Assembly: GCF_011378855.1 (NCBI RefSeq)
Contig: NZ_WTLB01000004.1
Span: 42,452 to 106,451 of the forward strand
Reading direction: 5' to 3'
DNA: 64,000 nt
From: Pseudoalteromonas sp. Z1A8
GTDB lineage: Bacteria; Pseudomonadota; Gammaproteobacteria; Enterobacterales; Alteromonadaceae
Shown: positions 39,675 to 50,042 of the stretch, one piece after another
How positions within the stretch are numbered: the stretch's first letter is position 1
Layout of the letters: each line of letters starts with the position of its first letter
Program-made: the position numbers and the translations under genes
Notes under the pieces: generated by a model
Databases searched by the model: none
What the model saw: the letters and a program-made list of their open reading frames with translations, nothing else
What the model was told of the DNA's origin: nothing

Positions 39675-40223
39675 TTACTCACTACCTTGGTTGAATAAAA
39701 ACTGCCCGATTAATTCTTCAAGTACAATGGCAGACTTAGTATCAGTGATTGAATCGCCATCACCTAGTGCTTTACTTTCTACACCAAATAAATCGTCAAT
39801 TGCTTCATCTTGCTTGTTTTCAGTCACTGTTTCGCCTAAACAACGTTGCTTAGCTGAATCTGGAGAAATTACAGGGTGAATACCTAAGTACTGCTCACCT
39901 AAAATACCCGACGTTAAAATAGAGATTGAACTCGTGTCTGAAAAACGACATAAGTACTGTGCATCAATGGTCATATTTACCACTGGTAAAAATTCTTGTG
40001 GGTGAACATAAATTGATTCAACACGACCAATTACAACACCACCTACTTTTACTGGCGCACGCGCCTTTAATGAGCCGATGTTTTCAAACTTGGCATTAAG
40101 CGTATACGTTTCGCCAGAGCCACTAATACCTGAATTGGCAACTTTAAGTGCAAGCATCGCAAACGCTAAAATGCCAAGTGCTACAAAAAAACCAACTAAA
40201 ATTTCTAATTTCCGTGAATTCAT
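39675..40223 (-). CDS. mlaD: MlaD, MCE-domain subunit
   Basis: 182 residues with one membrane anchor (about 7-29) and one MCE domain (about 40-115: LNAKFENIGSLKARAPVKVGGVVIGRV). Forms a hexameric ring docking MlaC. The C-terminal hydrophilic extension DEAIDDLFG is usual. Confidence 0.95.
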   Translation of the reverse strand: MNSRKLEILVGFFVALGILAFAMLALKVANSGISGSGETYTLNAKFENIGSLKARAPVKVGGVVIGRVESIYVHPQEFLPVVNMTIDAQYLCRFSDTSSISILTSGILGEQYLGIHPVISPDSAKQRCLGETVTENKQDEAIDDLFGVESKALGDGDSITDTKSAIVLEELIGQFLFNQGSE

Positions 40224-40236
40224 TATCTATACCCTA

Positions 40237-41016
40237 TTAGCTGGTAAACATTACCGCTGTCAAAATAAAGTCAAAACCTAAAACTGCTAATGACGAATGA
40301 ACAACCGTTTCGGTGGTTGCTTTGCTGATCCCTTCTGAGGTCGGCACACAATCATATCCTTTATAAAGCGCAATCCAGGTCACCACTATGGCAAATACAA
40401 AACTCTTAATAATACCGTTTAGTATGTCTTGCTGAAACGACACTTGTGATTGCATGATTGACCAAAAGCTACCTGTATCAACTCCCAGCCAATCTACACC
40501 CACTAAGTGAGCGCCTATAATTGCTACGGCTGAAAATATTAAGGCAAGCAATGGCATGCTTATAAAACCTGCCCAAAAGCGTGGTGCAATAATACGTTTT
40601 AGCGGATCGATTGCCATCATCTCAAGTGATGATAGTTGCTCTGTTGCTTTCATTAAGCCAATTTCAGCAGTCAATGCGCTACCTGCGCGCCCTGCAAATA
40701 GTAATGCAGTAACAACTGGGCCCAGTTCTCGCAATAAACTCAGTGCCACTAACGGCCCTAAACTATCCTCAGCGCCATAACCAACTAATACGGTGTAACC
40801 TTGTAGAGCCAACACCATGCCGATAAACAAACCCGACACCATAATAATCAGCAACGATTGCGAACCGACCATATAAAGTTGGCGAACAAGTAACGGTGTG
40901 CCTTTTTTGAAATTAGGAACATGCGCAAGCGCACTAAACAGCATATAAGCCGAACGGCCAAGAGCCGCAAAACGTCCTAGCGTTTTATGCCCTAGCTTTT
41001 GAAATAAATCCAACAT
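40237..41016 (-). CDS. mlaE: MlaE, permease subunit
   Basis: 259-residue inner-membrane permease of the MlaFEDB complex, with the MlaE family stretches [36 protein letters not shown] and the late [13 protein letters not shown]. The start touches the mlaF stop, and mlaD follows after 13 bp. Confidence 0.95.
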   Translation of the reverse strand: MLDLFQKLGHKTLGRFAALGRSAYMLFSALAHVPNFKKGTPLLVRQLYMVGSQSLLIIMVSGLFIGMVLALQGYTVLVGYGAEDSLGPLVALSLLRELGPVVTALLFAGRAGSALTAEIGLMKATEQLSSLEMMAIDPLKRIIAPRFWAGFISMPLLALIFSAVAIIGAHLVGVDWLGVDTGSFWSIMQSQVSFQQDILNGIIKSFVFAIVVTWIALYKGYDCVPTSEGISKATTETVVHSSLAVLGFDFILTAVMFTS

Positions 41017-41843
41017 TATGCTTTTTCTCCAAGCAGTTCATCTGCATAAGCTTGAGCCGGAAAATGAAATGGTACTGGACCATCCGACAAGCCTTTTAAA
41101 AACTGTTGAACTAAAGGAGATTCATGATTGCGCATTTCATCAGGAGTACCACAACCAATTACCCCTTGATCGGCGATAATTATAACGTGATCGGCAATAC
41201 TCATTACCTCTGTCACATCGTGTGTCACAATTAAAGACGATAAACCCAATACTTCGTTAAGCGACTTAATTAGCTTAACCAATACGCCCATTGAAATAGG
41301 ATCTTGCCCTGCAAATGGTTCATCGTACATGATTAGCTCTGGATCAAGTGCTATAGCGCGCGCAAGTGCAGCACGTCTTGCCATACCGCCCGATAACTCA
41401 GAGGGCATTAAATCTTTAGCGCCACGTAGTCCAACCGCTTGTAATTTCATTAATACAACTAATCGAATAAGGTCTTCACTTAGCTTTGTGTGCTCTCTTA
41501 TAGGAAACGCAATATTGTCAAATACCGACATATCAGTAAACAACGCACCACTTTGAAAAAGCATGCTCATTTTAGTACGTGCTTCGTATAGCTCTTTGCG
41601 AGACATTTTAGGAATGCTGCCACCTTCAAATAAAATATCACCTGAATCTGGTTTAAGCTGACCACCAATTAAACGCAACATAGTGGTTTTGCCAATTCCG
41701 CTTGGCCCCATGATCGCAGTAATTTTACCTTTAGGAACGCTAAAACTCATATTTTTATATATGGTTCTATTGCCTCTCGAAAAGCTAACATCCTTGACTT
41801 CTACTATTGATTGCGACAAGTCGCTCTCCATAAAAATGTTCAC
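41016..41843 (-). CDS. mlaF: MlaF, ATPase subunit
   Basis: ABC ATPase powering phospholipid transport. Walker A GPSGIGKT at 46-53, Q-loop in LFQSGALF, signature LSGGMARR, Walker [15 protein letters not shown]-loop THD. 275 residues from GTG 41843, seven bases after AGG; ATG at 41831 is an alternative. First of mlaFEDCB-ibaG-murA, divergent from yrbG as in E. coli. Confidence 0.95.
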   Translation of the reverse strand: MNIFMESDLSQSIVEVKDVSFSRGNRTIYKNMSFSVPKGKITAIMGPSGIGKTTMLRLIGGQLKPDSGDILFEGGSIPKMSRKELYEARTKMSMLFQSGALFTDMSVFDNIAFPIREHTKLSEDLIRLVVLMKLQAVGLRGAKDLMPSELSGGMARRAALARAIALDPELIMYDEPFAGQDPISMGVLVKLIKSLNEVLGLSSLIVTHDVTEVMSIADHVIIIADQGVIGCGTPDEMRNHESPLVQQFLKGLSDGPVPFHFPAQAYADELLGEKA

Positions 41844-42086
41844 TAGTGCACCTATTTTAAAGCTTTTTTGTCAAAGATGGAAAAAACAATTCGTAAGATT
41901 TTGTAATACACCCATAAAAAGGATTATAAGACTCGCTCAAAACAGCTTAACCCCGGCTTAAATTTTTAAATTAGCTGTTTTAAAGCAATGTTGCCACCTA
42001 GTTGACCTTACTCTTTTATTTATACTTTCATCTTGGCTTTTGTTACTATTCGCGCCATCTGTATTTTGTATAACTGGCTTAACACA

Positions 42087-43055
42087 ATGGTTACCTCGTT
42101 TGTTATTTTAATTCTTGGTTTTGCAGCTCTTGTTTGGAGTGCAGACAGGTTTGTTTATGGCGCTGCGGCTCTTGCTAAAAACTTTGGAGTGCCTACACTT
42201 ATTGTTGGTTTGACCGTTGTAGCAATGGGTTCTTCAGCACCCGAAATGATGGTTTCGGCATCTGCTGCACTGGCTAACAAAACAGACACAGCCGTTGGTA
42301 ATGCTGTTGGCTCTAATATTACAAATATTTTACTTGTGTTAGGTATCACGGCTTTATTTCGCCCTCTTTCAGTTTCATCTAGTACGTTAAAACGCGAAAT
42401 GCCATTGGTGATGCTCGTATCTTTAGTTACTTGGTATGTGTTTTCAGATAACTACTTTTCATTTAATGAAGGTGTTGCGCTTTTAGTTGGCTTTATCGTA
42501 TTCATCGGTGGGTTAATTATTGTATCTATGCGTGCAAAAAACCAAGATGACCCATTTGTCTCAGAAGCCTGCGACGACGTACCTAGCAATGTACCTACAA
42601 AAAAGGCCGTATTTTGGTTAGTAGTCGGCATGATACTCCTACCTGTTAGTTCTCATTTTTTAATAGGTTCAGCTGTCGATATTGCTAAATACTTTGGCTT
42701 AAGCGACCTAGTCATTGGTTTAACAATTATTGCCATTGGTACTAGCTTGCCAGAACTTGCCGCTTCTATTGCGGGTGTACTTAAAAATGAAGACGATTTA
42801 GCACTAGGTAATATTGTTGGCTCAAACATATTTAATATTCTAGCTGTATTACCACTGGCTGGTATTATCAACCCTTCTGCAATTGACCCGTCATTAGTAA
42901 GTCGAGATGTATTAATTATGATTGGTGCAACACTTGCCCTAATTATTATGTCATTGAACTTTAGAGGCACCCAACGTATCAATAGAGTAGAAGGCGGCTT
43001 ATTGCTAATAGCGTTTTTGGGTTACCAAGGGTATATTTTTAGTCAAGTAGGGTAA
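42087..43055 (+). CDS. yrbG: Calcium/sodium antiporter family protein (YrbG)
   Basis: Cation/Ca2+ exchanger fold with two inverted alpha repeats: VVAMGSSAPEMMVSASAAL and IIAIGTSLPELAASIAGVL, and the paired GNAVGSNITNILLVLG and GNIVGSNIFNILAVL motifs. About ten membrane segments, 322 residues from ATG 42087 (MVTSFVILIL); the open frame to 42033 adds a non-family N-terminus. Confidence 0.92.
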   Translation: MVTSFVILILGFAALVWSADRFVYGAAALAKNFGVPTLIVGLTVVAMGSSAPEMMVSASAALANKTDTAVGNAVGSNITNILLVLGITALFRPLSVSSSTLKREMPLVMLVSLVTWYVFSDNYFSFNEGVALLVGFIVFIGGLIIVSMRAKNQDDPFVSEACDDVPSNVPTKKAVFWLVVGMILLPVSSHFLIGSAVDIAKYFGLSDLVIGLTIIAIGTSLPELAASIAGVLKNEDDLALGNIVGSNIFNILAVLPLAGIINPSAIDPSLVSRDVLIMIGATLALIIMSLNFRGTQRINRVEGGLLLIAFLGYQGYIFSQVG

Positions 43056-43058
43056 ATA

Positions 43059-44030
43059 ATGGCAACGCTAAATTTTATTGAACAAGGCCTTCGCGTTTTA
43101 GATGTTGAACGCCAAGCACTTAGTGATATTGCACAATATGTAGATGAGAATTTTCATAACGCATGCCAATTAATGTACGACTGTGAAGGCCGTATTATTG
43201 TCATTGGTATGGGTAAATCAGGTCATATTGGCAATAAAATAGCAGCAACCCTTGCAAGTACTGGCAGTCCTGCATTTTTTGTTCACCCTGGTGAAGCAAG
43301 TCATGGTGATTTAGGTATGATCACTAAAAATGACGTGGTTATGCTTATTTCTAATTCAGGTGAGACCAGCGAAGTTTTAAATATCATTCCCGTTTTAAAA
43401 CGACTTGGTGCCAAAATGATATCGATGACTGGCAATACGCAATCAACTATGGCGACCCTTGCTAATGTGCATGTGTGCATTAAAGTAGAAAAAGAAGCCT
43501 GCTCATTGGGTCTAGCTCCTACATCAAGTACCACTGCAACACTTGCGATGGGCGATGCCATGGCAGTTGCATTATTAGAAGCTCGCGGCTTTACTGCTGA
43601 TGACTTCGCGTTATCTCACCCTGGTGGTAGTTTAGGCAAGCGCTTATTACTCACTTTAAAAGATGTTATGCACGGCGGCGTAAATACACCTATTATTAGC
43701 GTTTCACAAACAGTTAAAGACGCCCTTATTGAAATGTCTGCTAAAGGTTTAGGCATGACAGCCATTGTTGATGATAATCAGCAATTAGTAGGCCTATTTA
43801 CCGATGGCGATTTGCGTCGTATTTTAGAGCAAAGAATTGATATTCATACAACACAAATAGATGTTGTTATGACTAAGTCATGTACTACGGCTACGCAAGA
43901 TATTTTAGCCGCTGAAGCGCTTAATATTATGGAACACAAACGTATAAATGGCTTAATCGTTGTCAATGAGCTAAATCAGCCTATTGGCGCATTAAATATG
44001 CAAGACCTATTAAAGGCAGGAGTGTTATAA
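43059..44030 (+). CDS. kdsD: D-arabinose 5-phosphate isomerase
   Basis: Converts ribulose 5-phosphate to arabinose 5-phosphate for Kdo synthesis. 323 residues: SIS domain (about 35-190; GMGKSGHIGNKIAATLASTG, SNSGETSE) and two CBS domains (about 205-323). Three bp after yrbG and next to kdsC, which acts two steps later. Confidence 0.96.
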   Translation: MATLNFIEQGLRVLDVERQALSDIAQYVDENFHNACQLMYDCEGRIIVIGMGKSGHIGNKIAATLASTGSPAFFVHPGEASHGDLGMITKNDVVMLISNSGETSEVLNIIPVLKRLGAKMISMTGNTQSTMATLANVHVCIKVEKEACSLGLAPTSSTTATLAMGDAMAVALLEARGFTADDFALSHPGGSLGKRLLLTLKDVMHGGVNTPIISVSQTVKDALIEMSAKGLGMTAIVDDNQQLVGLFTDGDLRRILEQRIDIHTTQIDVVMTKSCTTATQDILAAEALNIMEHKRINGLIVVNELNQPIGALNMQDLLKAGVL

Positions 44031-44582
44031 ATGCAATTTGAAGAACTCTATCAACCGCTGAGCGATGATGCAAAAGCACGCGCTAAAAAAGTAAAGCTAC
44101 TTATATGCGATATTGATGGTGTATTTTCTGATGGCCGTATTTATCTTGGCAATCAAGGTGAAGAGCTAAAAGCATTTAATACAAAAGATGGTTTTGGCAT
44201 TAAAGCGCTTATAAACAGTGGCTTTGAAGTGGCTGTAATTACTGGTCGTCATTCACAAATAGTGCAACAACGTATGAGCAGCTTAACCGTACAGCATATT
44301 TATCAAGGCCAAGAAAATAAGCTCATTGCCTATCAAGAGCTAAAAGATAAACTCAACCTTAGCGATGAACAAATTGCTTATATAGGTGATGATGGTCCTG
44401 ACATGCCCGTTATGGAATTAGTCGGCTTTGCTGTTGCAGTAAATGATGCTCATCCGCTTATAAAGCGTTTATCACACTATGTAACGCAAATGCCTGGCGG
44501 CTTTGGCGCAGTAAGAGAGCTTACCGACTTGCTCATGCTTGAAAATGGTAAAGCATTGACTACACAAGGCACTAGTTCATGA
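44031..44582 (+). CDS. kdsC: 3-deoxy-D-manno-octulosonate-8-phosphate phosphatase
   Basis: HAD-superfamily phosphatase giving free Kdo. 183 residues. Catalytic aspartates D27 and D29 in ICDIDGVFSDGR, then TGRHS, and GDDGPDMPVM. The start abuts the kdsD stop; the stop overlaps lptC. Confidence 0.96.
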   Translation: MQFEELYQPLSDDAKARAKKVKLLICDIDGVFSDGRIYLGNQGEELKAFNTKDGFGIKALINSGFEVAVITGRHSQIVQQRMSSLTVQHIYQGQENKLIAYQELKDKLNLSDEQIAYIGDDGPDMPVMELVGFAVAVNDAHPLIKRLSHYVTQMPGGFGAVRELTDLLMLENGKALTTQGTSS

Positions 44583-45133
44583 ATGCAGCGCGCATAATAT
44601 TAAGCGTTTTATTCATTAGCTGTATGGTTTGGCTTTGGTACCCTTATTTTACACAAACTAATGTTGCACCTCAGGCTGAGCCTGAAGTTATTGCCAAGCC
44701 TGATTACATAGCCATAGAACTCAAACAAACAGCCTATGACGAGCAAGGTAAAATTAGCCACAAAGTAACTGCGGCTAAAATGGAGCTATATCAACAATTA
44801 GGTTTTACGTTTTTTGAAAAACCTATTTTTACTTTATATAACGAAAAGCAAACGTGGCAAATAAATGCAGACGAAGCAACATTATACGAAGACAAACAAT
44901 TAATTTTAGAAGGTAATGTGGTTGCCAAAAACTTAACCGATAACGCCATGATAGACAAAATCAATGCTGATAATATTCAGGTAGATATAAAGCTATTAAC
45001 AATGCGTTCGGAGCAACCCGTTATCATCACCGGACCCAATTTAAAAATCACCGGTAAAGGCCTAGAAGCCGACTTAAAAACCGAAGTGATAAAACTAATT
45101 AACCATACGCGAACCATATACTATGACCAATAA
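44579..45133 (+). CDS. lptC: LptC, LPS export protein
   Basis: Bitopic inner-membrane protein that passes LPS from LptB2FG to LptA. 184 residues: anchor at about 5-22, then a beta-jellyroll (YDEQGKISHKVTAAKM, DEATLYEDKQLILEGNVVA). Overlaps kdsC by 4 bp and lptA by 11 bp. Confidence 0.93.
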   Translation: MNAARIILSVLFISCMVWLWYPYFTQTNVAPQAEPEVIAKPDYIAIELKQTAYDEQGKISHKVTAAKMELYQQLGFTFFEKPIFTLYNEKQTWQINADEATLYEDKQLILEGNVVAKNLTDNAMIDKINADNIQVDIKLLTMRSEQPVIITGPNLKITGKGLEADLKTEVIKLINHTRTIYYDQ

Positions 45134-45668
45134 AATATTAAAATCACTTATTATTCCTACACTTATAATAGCGTTTAATAGTAATGCTGCAGAACAAAAC
45201 TCGCAACCTGCTGCAAATCAAATTTCAATAAGCGCCGATAAGCAAGAAGGCCAATTAAAAGCTAACGTGGGTATTTTTGAGAAAAACGTTGAGATTATTC
45301 ACGGTAATCGCCGAATTACAGCAGACCGCCTCGAAGTACATAAGCGCGATGAACTTGGTGATAACCAGCAACTATTAATTGCCACGGGTAGCCCTGCTCG
45401 CTTTGAAGAGAAGCAATCAGATGGCACAACTATGAGCGCCAGTGCAGACGAAGTTCGTTACGATGTATCTAAACGTTTTTTAACGCTCGTTGGTAATGCA
45501 GAAGTATCGCAAGCAGGACAAAAAATTAATGCTAAAAGTATTACCTACGATATAGAACAACAGTTAATCAGTGCCGAAAAAGATGAAAACTCAACTGACC
45601 GCGTTCACACGATTTTAGTGCCTATCGAAACTAAAAAAAGTAAAAAAGACGATAAAGGTCAACCATGA
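45123..45668 (+). CDS. lptA: LptA, periplasmic LPS bridge protein
   Basis: 181 residues with signal peptide (about 1-23, ending SNA) and OstA-like beta-jellyroll: [49 protein letters not shown]. The C-terminus is Lys-rich (KKSKKDDKG). Overlaps lptB by 4 bp. Confidence 0.94.
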   Translation: MTNKILKSLIIPTLIIAFNSNAAEQNSQPAANQISISADKQEGQLKANVGIFEKNVEIIHGNRRITADRLEVHKRDELGDNQQLLIATGSPARFEEKQSDGTTMSASADEVRYDVSKRFLTLVGNAEVSQAGQKINAKSITYDIEQQLISAEKDENSTDRVHTILVPIETKKSKKDDKGQP

Positions 45669-46390
45669 GTACATTAAAAGCAGAACTATTAGCAAAGAGC
45701 TATAAAGGCCGTGAAGTTGTCAAAAACGTCGGTCTTGAAGTAAAAGCTGGCAGTATTGTTGGCTTACTTGGCCCTAACGGCGCAGGTAAAACCACCACGT
45801 TTTATATGATTGTGGGACTTGTACCTAGCGACAAAGGTAAAATTTCTATCGATGATAACGATATTACTCTTTTACCTATGCATAGTCGTGCTAGATTAGG
45901 CATTGGCTACTTACCACAAGAGTCTTCAATTTTTAGAAAACTGACTGTTTATCAAAACTTAATGGCAATTTTAGAAACACGCAAAGAGTTAAATAAGCAA
46001 GCCCGAGAAGACACGCTCGATAAATTATTAGATGAATTTAGCATACAACACATTCGTGATAGCCAAGGTATGGCATTATCGGGTGGCGAACGTCGCCGCG
46101 TGGAAATAGCACGTGCGCTGGCAGCCGATCCTAAATTTATATTATTGGATGAACCATTTGCAGGTGTTGACCCGATTTCGGTATTAGATATAAAGAAAAT
46201 AATAGAACATCTCAAAAATCGTGGGATTGGTGTATTGATTACCGATCATAACGTAAGAGAAACCCTTGATGTTTGTGAAAAAGCCTACATTGTTTCTCAT
46301 GGGGAGCTGATTGCATCAGGTACTCCAGAACACGTATTAAATGATAAAACAGTACGCGATGTTTACTTAGGCGAGCAATTTAGGCTGTAA
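45665..46390 (+). CDS. lptB: LptB, LPS export ATPase
   Basis: ABC ATPase energising LPS extraction. Walker A GPNGAGKT at 36-43, Q-loop [16 protein letters not shown], signature LSGGERRR, Walker [15 protein letters not shown]-loop DHN. 241 residues. Confidence 0.97.
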   Translation: MSTLKAELLAKSYKGREVVKNVGLEVKAGSIVGLLGPNGAGKTTTFYMIVGLVPSDKGKISIDDNDITLLPMHSRARLGIGYLPQESSIFRKLTVYQNLMAILETRKELNKQAREDTLDKLLDEFSIQHIRDSQGMALSGGERRRVEIARALAADPKFILLDEPFAGVDPISVLDIKKIIEHLKNRGIGVLITDHNVRETLDVCEKAYIVSHGELIASGTPEHVLNDKTVRDVYLGEQFRL

Positions 46391-46459
46391 CATTTACGCC
46401 ATGTCTTTAAGCATCTGCTAGTATTAATTATAACAACATAAAAGGATTGTTAGAGATAC

Positions 46460-47959
46460 ATGAGGCAATCACTACAGCTGCGCATGGGCCAGCAACTTAC
46501 AATGACTCCACAGCTGCAACAAGCTATTCGTTTGTTGCAACTCAGTACATTGGATCTCCAGCAAGAAATACAAGAAGCTCTCGACAGCAACCCGCTATTA
46601 GAGGTTGAAGAACCAGACTATTCCGAAGACGCTGCAGGTAAAAACGAGCAAAAAGCAGATACAGATGACATAACTGTTAGCGCATCTGCCGATGATGCTC
46701 CAAGCGAATACGAACAAGATAGTGGTGAAGCACTTGCAAAAGACACGCTAAGTGACGACATGGCTATGGATGTTAGTTGGGATGAGTACATGAGTGCCGC
46801 CCCTGCAGCATCATCAGGTCCAATGCCTGAAGACGAATCAATATACCAAGGCGCCTCTACTGAAACGCTTCATGAGTATTTAATGTGGCAATTACAACTA
46901 ACGCCATTTAGCCCTACCGATGAAGCCATTGCTATTGCTATTGTAGAAGCCGTCGATGATTCAGGCATTTTAACACTAAGCTGCGAAGAAATTTTAGAAA
47001 GCTTTAATCAAGAAAACGAAGAAGATAACGAAGTTGAACTTGATGAAATTGAAGCAGTATTAAAGCGCATCCAACTGTTTGATCCTGTCGGTATTGCTGC
47101 ACGTAGTTTACAAGAGTGTTTATGTATTCAACTTAACCAGTTTGATAAAGAAACACCTTACATTAATGAAACGAAAATGATTTTAACCGAGCATATTGAT
47201 TTATTAGCAGCTCGTGACTATCGTACATTAATGAAGAAGACTAAGCTCAAAGAAGAAGAGCTTAAAGAAGTAATGACATTAATACATACTCTTAGCCCTA
47301 AGCCTGCAGATACTATTGTAAGAGAAGAGTCTGAGTATGTTATTCCTGATGTGTCAGTTAAAAAAATTAAAGGCCGCTGGGTTGTTGAGTTAAACCCAGA
47401 TAGCATGCCTAAAATTCGTGTTAATAGCCAATACGCTGCAATGTCTCGCACTGTAAAATCCAGTGGTGACAGCCAGTTTATTCGCTCACATTTACAAGAA
47501 GCTAAATGGTTTATTAAAAGCTTAGAAAGTAGAAACGACACACTATTAAAAGTAACTAATTGCATTGTTAAGCAGCAACAAGGCTTTTTTGAACACGGCC
47601 CTGAAGCCATGAAACCAATGGTCTTAAATGATGTTGCTGAAATGGTAGAAATGCACGAATCAACAATTTCGCGCGTAACAACTCAAAAATATATGCACAC
47701 ACCCCGTGGTATATTTGAGCTTAAATACTTTTTCTCAAGCCATGTAAGCACCGAAAATGGAGGTGAATGCTCATCTACAGCAATACGTGCGCTTATCCGA
47801 AAATTAATCGCAGCAGAAAACTCAGCAAAACCATTGAGTGATAGCAAAATAGCGGATATATTGGCTGAGCAAGGAATTAAAGTAGCGAGACGTACAATCG
47901 CAAAATACCGCGAGTCTCTGGCTATTCCACCGTCAAATCAACGTAAAAGCTTGATTTAA
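46460..47959 (+). CDS. rpoN: RNA polymerase sigma-54 factor
   Basis: 499 residues. N-terminal Gln/Leu-rich region I (about 1-50, [16 protein letters not shown]), acidic region II (about 50-130), core-binding region, and the C-terminal RpoN box [10 protein letters not shown] near 474. Recognises -24/-12 promoters; one likely target is the psp promoter at 59934-59950. Lies between lptB and hpf as in E. coli. Confidence 0.97.
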   Translation: MRQSLQLRMGQQLTMTPQLQQAIRLLQLSTLDLQQEIQEALDSNPLLEVEEPDYSEDAAGKNEQKADTDDITVSASADDAPSEYEQDSGEALAKDTLSDDMAMDVSWDEYMSAAPAASSGPMPEDESIYQGASTETLHEYLMWQLQLTPFSPTDEAIAIAIVEAVDDSGILTLSCEEILESFNQENEEDNEVELDEIEAVLKRIQLFDPVGIAARSLQECLCIQLNQFDKETPYINETKMILTEHIDLLAARDYRTLMKKTKLKEEELKEVMTLIHTLSPKPADTIVREESEYVIPDVSVKKIKGRWVVELNPDSMPKIRVNSQYAAMSRTVKSSGDSQFIRSHLQEAKWFIKSLESRNDTLLKVTNCIVKQQQGFFEHGPEAMKPMVLNDVAEMVEMHESTISRVTTQKYMHTPRGIFELKYFFSSHVSTENGGECSSTAIRALIRKLIAAENSAKPLSDSKIADILAEQGIKVARRTIAKYRESLAIPPSNQRKSLI

Positions 47960-47985
47960 GACGCTAAACAAAGAGGGTAATGCTT

Positions 47986-48273
47986 ATGCAACTAAACTTA
48001 ACTGGTCGTCACGTAGAATTAACCGATTCATTAAGAGACTATATTAATACTAAATTTGCGAAGCTAGAAAGACACTCTGATCATATTAATAATGTTCATG
48101 TCATTCTTGATGTAGAAAAACTAAATCAAAAAGCAGAAGCGACAATACACGTAAGTGGCGCCGAACTCTTTGCCTCTACAGAACATCAAGATATGTATGC
48201 CGCCATTGACTCGTTGATCGACAAGCTAGATCGCCAAGTAATTAAACACAAAGAGAAGCTTGCTCGACACTAA
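47986..48273 (+). CDS. hpf: Ribosome hibernation promoting factor (short HPF)
   Basis: 95 residues from ATG 47986 (MQLNLTGRHVEL), eight bases after GAGGG; the ATG at 47980 is too close to that site. Short-type HPF acting in 100S dimer formation. Ends just before ptsN. Confidence 0.94.
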   Translation: MQLNLTGRHVELTDSLRDYINTKFAKLERHSDHINNVHVILDVEKLNQKAEATIHVSGAELFASTEHQDMYAAIDSLIDKLDRQVIKHKEKLARH

Positions 48274-48274
48274 T

Positions 48275-48730
48275 ATGATGAAATTAAGCTCACTTATATG
48301 CCAGGACTGCAGCAAAGCTGCGGTCCTTTTTAATAGCAAAAAAAGGATTTTAGAGTTCATTAGCGAACTTGCTCACGCTAAACTTCCATACCTACCGCAA
48401 CAAGACATTCTAACTGCTTTAATGAGTAGAGAGAAATTGGGTAGTACAGGTATAGGGCGTGGCATTGCGATTCCTCACGGAAGAATGAGCGGTGCAGAAG
48501 AGCCTTTGGCTTTAGTGCTCGTTAGCGAAACGCCAATAAATTTTGATGCTATAGATAACCGCCCTGTTGATATTTTCGTCGCACTCATCGTACCAGATGG
48601 AGATAACCAGCAGCACTTAAAGACTCTAGCTACCATTGCTGATAGACTCAATAACAAAGATTTTTGTAAGCAGTTACGTAGTGCAAAATCAGATGCTGAA
48701 CTTTACCAAGTTATTGTTGATCAATCGTAG
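48275..48730 (+). CDS. ptsN: Nitrogen-PTS EIIA component
   Basis: PTS EIIA type-2 fold, 151 residues from ATG 48275. Phosphoacceptor His68 in IAIPHGRM. Regulatory phosphorelay with EI-Ntr and NPr, influencing potassium and nitrogen balance. Starts two bases after hpf stops. Confidence 0.94.
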   Translation: MMKLSSLICQDCSKAAVLFNSKKRILEFISELAHAKLPYLPQQDILTALMSREKLGSTGIGRGIAIPHGRMSGAEEPLALVLVSETPINFDAIDNRPVDIFVALIVPDGDNQQHLKTLATIADRLNNKDFCKQLRSAKSDAELYQVIVDQS

Positions 48731-48749
48731 TTTTATTAAAGGGTGATAA

Positions 48750-49595
48750 ATGGAGTTAATTATCATAAGTGGCCGTTCTGGTTCTGGGAAATCGGTTGCT
48801 TTACGCGTTGTAGAAGATTTAGGTTATTATTGCGTAGATAATATTCCAGTAAACCTACTGCCTTCATTAGTGCGCAGTGTATCTGATAGCTACGATAGAA
48901 TTGCTGTCAGCATTGATGTTCGAAACATTCCTAAAGAGCAGGAAGAATTTAACGATATTCTTGAATACCTACCTGATTTTGCAAAACCTACATTATTTTA
49001 TTTAGACAGCGACGATCAAACATTGATCAAACGCTTTTCTGAAACACGCAGATTACACCCATTATCAATAGATTCACTGCCTCTGGATTTAGCCATCAAA
49101 AAAGAAAAAGAATTACTTGATGTATTAATCACCCGCGCCGACTTTATGATAGACACGACTGACTTAAGCGTTCATCAACTCGCTGAATCTATTCGTGAAA
49201 AGATTTTAGGTAAAAAAGATAAGCAACTTATTGTCACGTTTGAATCGTTTGGTTTTAAACACGGTATCCCAAAAGAAGCAGACTATGTATTTGATGCACG
49301 CTTTTTACCAAACCCTCATTGGGAGCCTGAATTAAAGCCTTTAAATGGGTTAGATCAACCTGTTAAAGATTATTTGGCTAGTCATAGTATTGTGCAAAAG
49401 TTCACATGGCAAATTCAAACATTTGTACAAACGTGGTTGCCGCACTTAGAGAGAAATAACCGCAGTTATTTGACCATTGCCATTGGGTGTACGGGCGGTC
49501 AACATCGCTCTGTATATTTAGCGCAAACTATTGGTGAAAGTTTTGCAATGACACACCCCAATGTAAAAATTCGCCATCGCGAACAAGAAAAATAA
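48750..49595 (+). CDS. rapZ: RNase adapter protein RapZ
   Basis: 281 residues with Walker A GRSGSGKS at 8-15, YCVDNIPVNLLP, DARFLPNPHW and GCTGGQHRSV. In E. coli RapZ binds GlcN6P and targets the sRNA GlmZ to RNase E, tuning GlmS and thus envelope precursor supply. Confidence 0.96.
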   Translation: MELIIISGRSGSGKSVALRVVEDLGYYCVDNIPVNLLPSLVRSVSDSYDRIAVSIDVRNIPKEQEEFNDILEYLPDFAKPTLFYLDSDDQTLIKRFSETRRLHPLSIDSLPLDLAIKKEKELLDVLITRADFMIDTTDLSVHQLAESIREKILGKKDKQLIVTFESFGFKHGIPKEADYVFDARFLPNPHWEPELKPLNGLDQPVKDYLASHSIVQKFTWQIQTFVQTWLPHLERNNRSYLTIAIGCTGGQHRSVYLAQTIGESFAMTHPNVKIRHREQEK

Positions 49596-49637
49596 TATAG
49601 CTGAATAATCACCTGTTCAGCTTAGGTAGAGTAACTT

Positions 49638-49910
49638 ATGCATTGTGAAGACACTTTTTTAATAAAAAACAAATTAGGATTACACGCCAGAGCAGCCACC
49701 GTACTTGCCCAATTGGCAGTGCAGTTTGATGCTACAATTACATTATTTCAAGATGACAAAGAAGCCGCAGGCGATAGCGTACTTGCACTCATGTTACTTG
49801 AAAGTAGCCAAGGCAAAGAAGTTAGAGTTGTATGTAAAGGCCCTGATTCTGAGCAAGCTTTACATGCTGTTGGAGAATTGATAGCACAACGCTTTAATGA
49901 ACAAGAGTAA
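49638..49910 (+). CDS. ptsO: NPr, HPr-like phosphocarrier of the nitrogen PTS
   Basis: 90 residues with phosphoacceptor His16 in LGLHARAA and Ser-site-like AAGDSVLALMLL. Passes phosphate from EI-Ntr to PtsN. Closes the conserved rpoN block. Confidence 0.93.
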   Translation: MHCEDTFLIKNKLGLHARAATVLAQLAVQFDATITLFQDDKEAAGDSVLALMLLESSQGKEVRVVCKGPDSEQALHAVGELIAQRFNEQE

Positions 49911-50042
49911 TCTGTTTTATAAAAACAACACTCGCATTACTAATGCCTCAACTAAAACAGATATATAAAATAAATATGGTTAGTGACGCCAGTTAACTCA
50001 CCTCCCCTCATAAAGTAATATAAAAATTTATAAAGGACGCCA

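Noticed and set aside
41683..41961. 92-codon plus-strand frame
   Set aside because: Mostly antisense to the start of mlaF, with no supporting motif.
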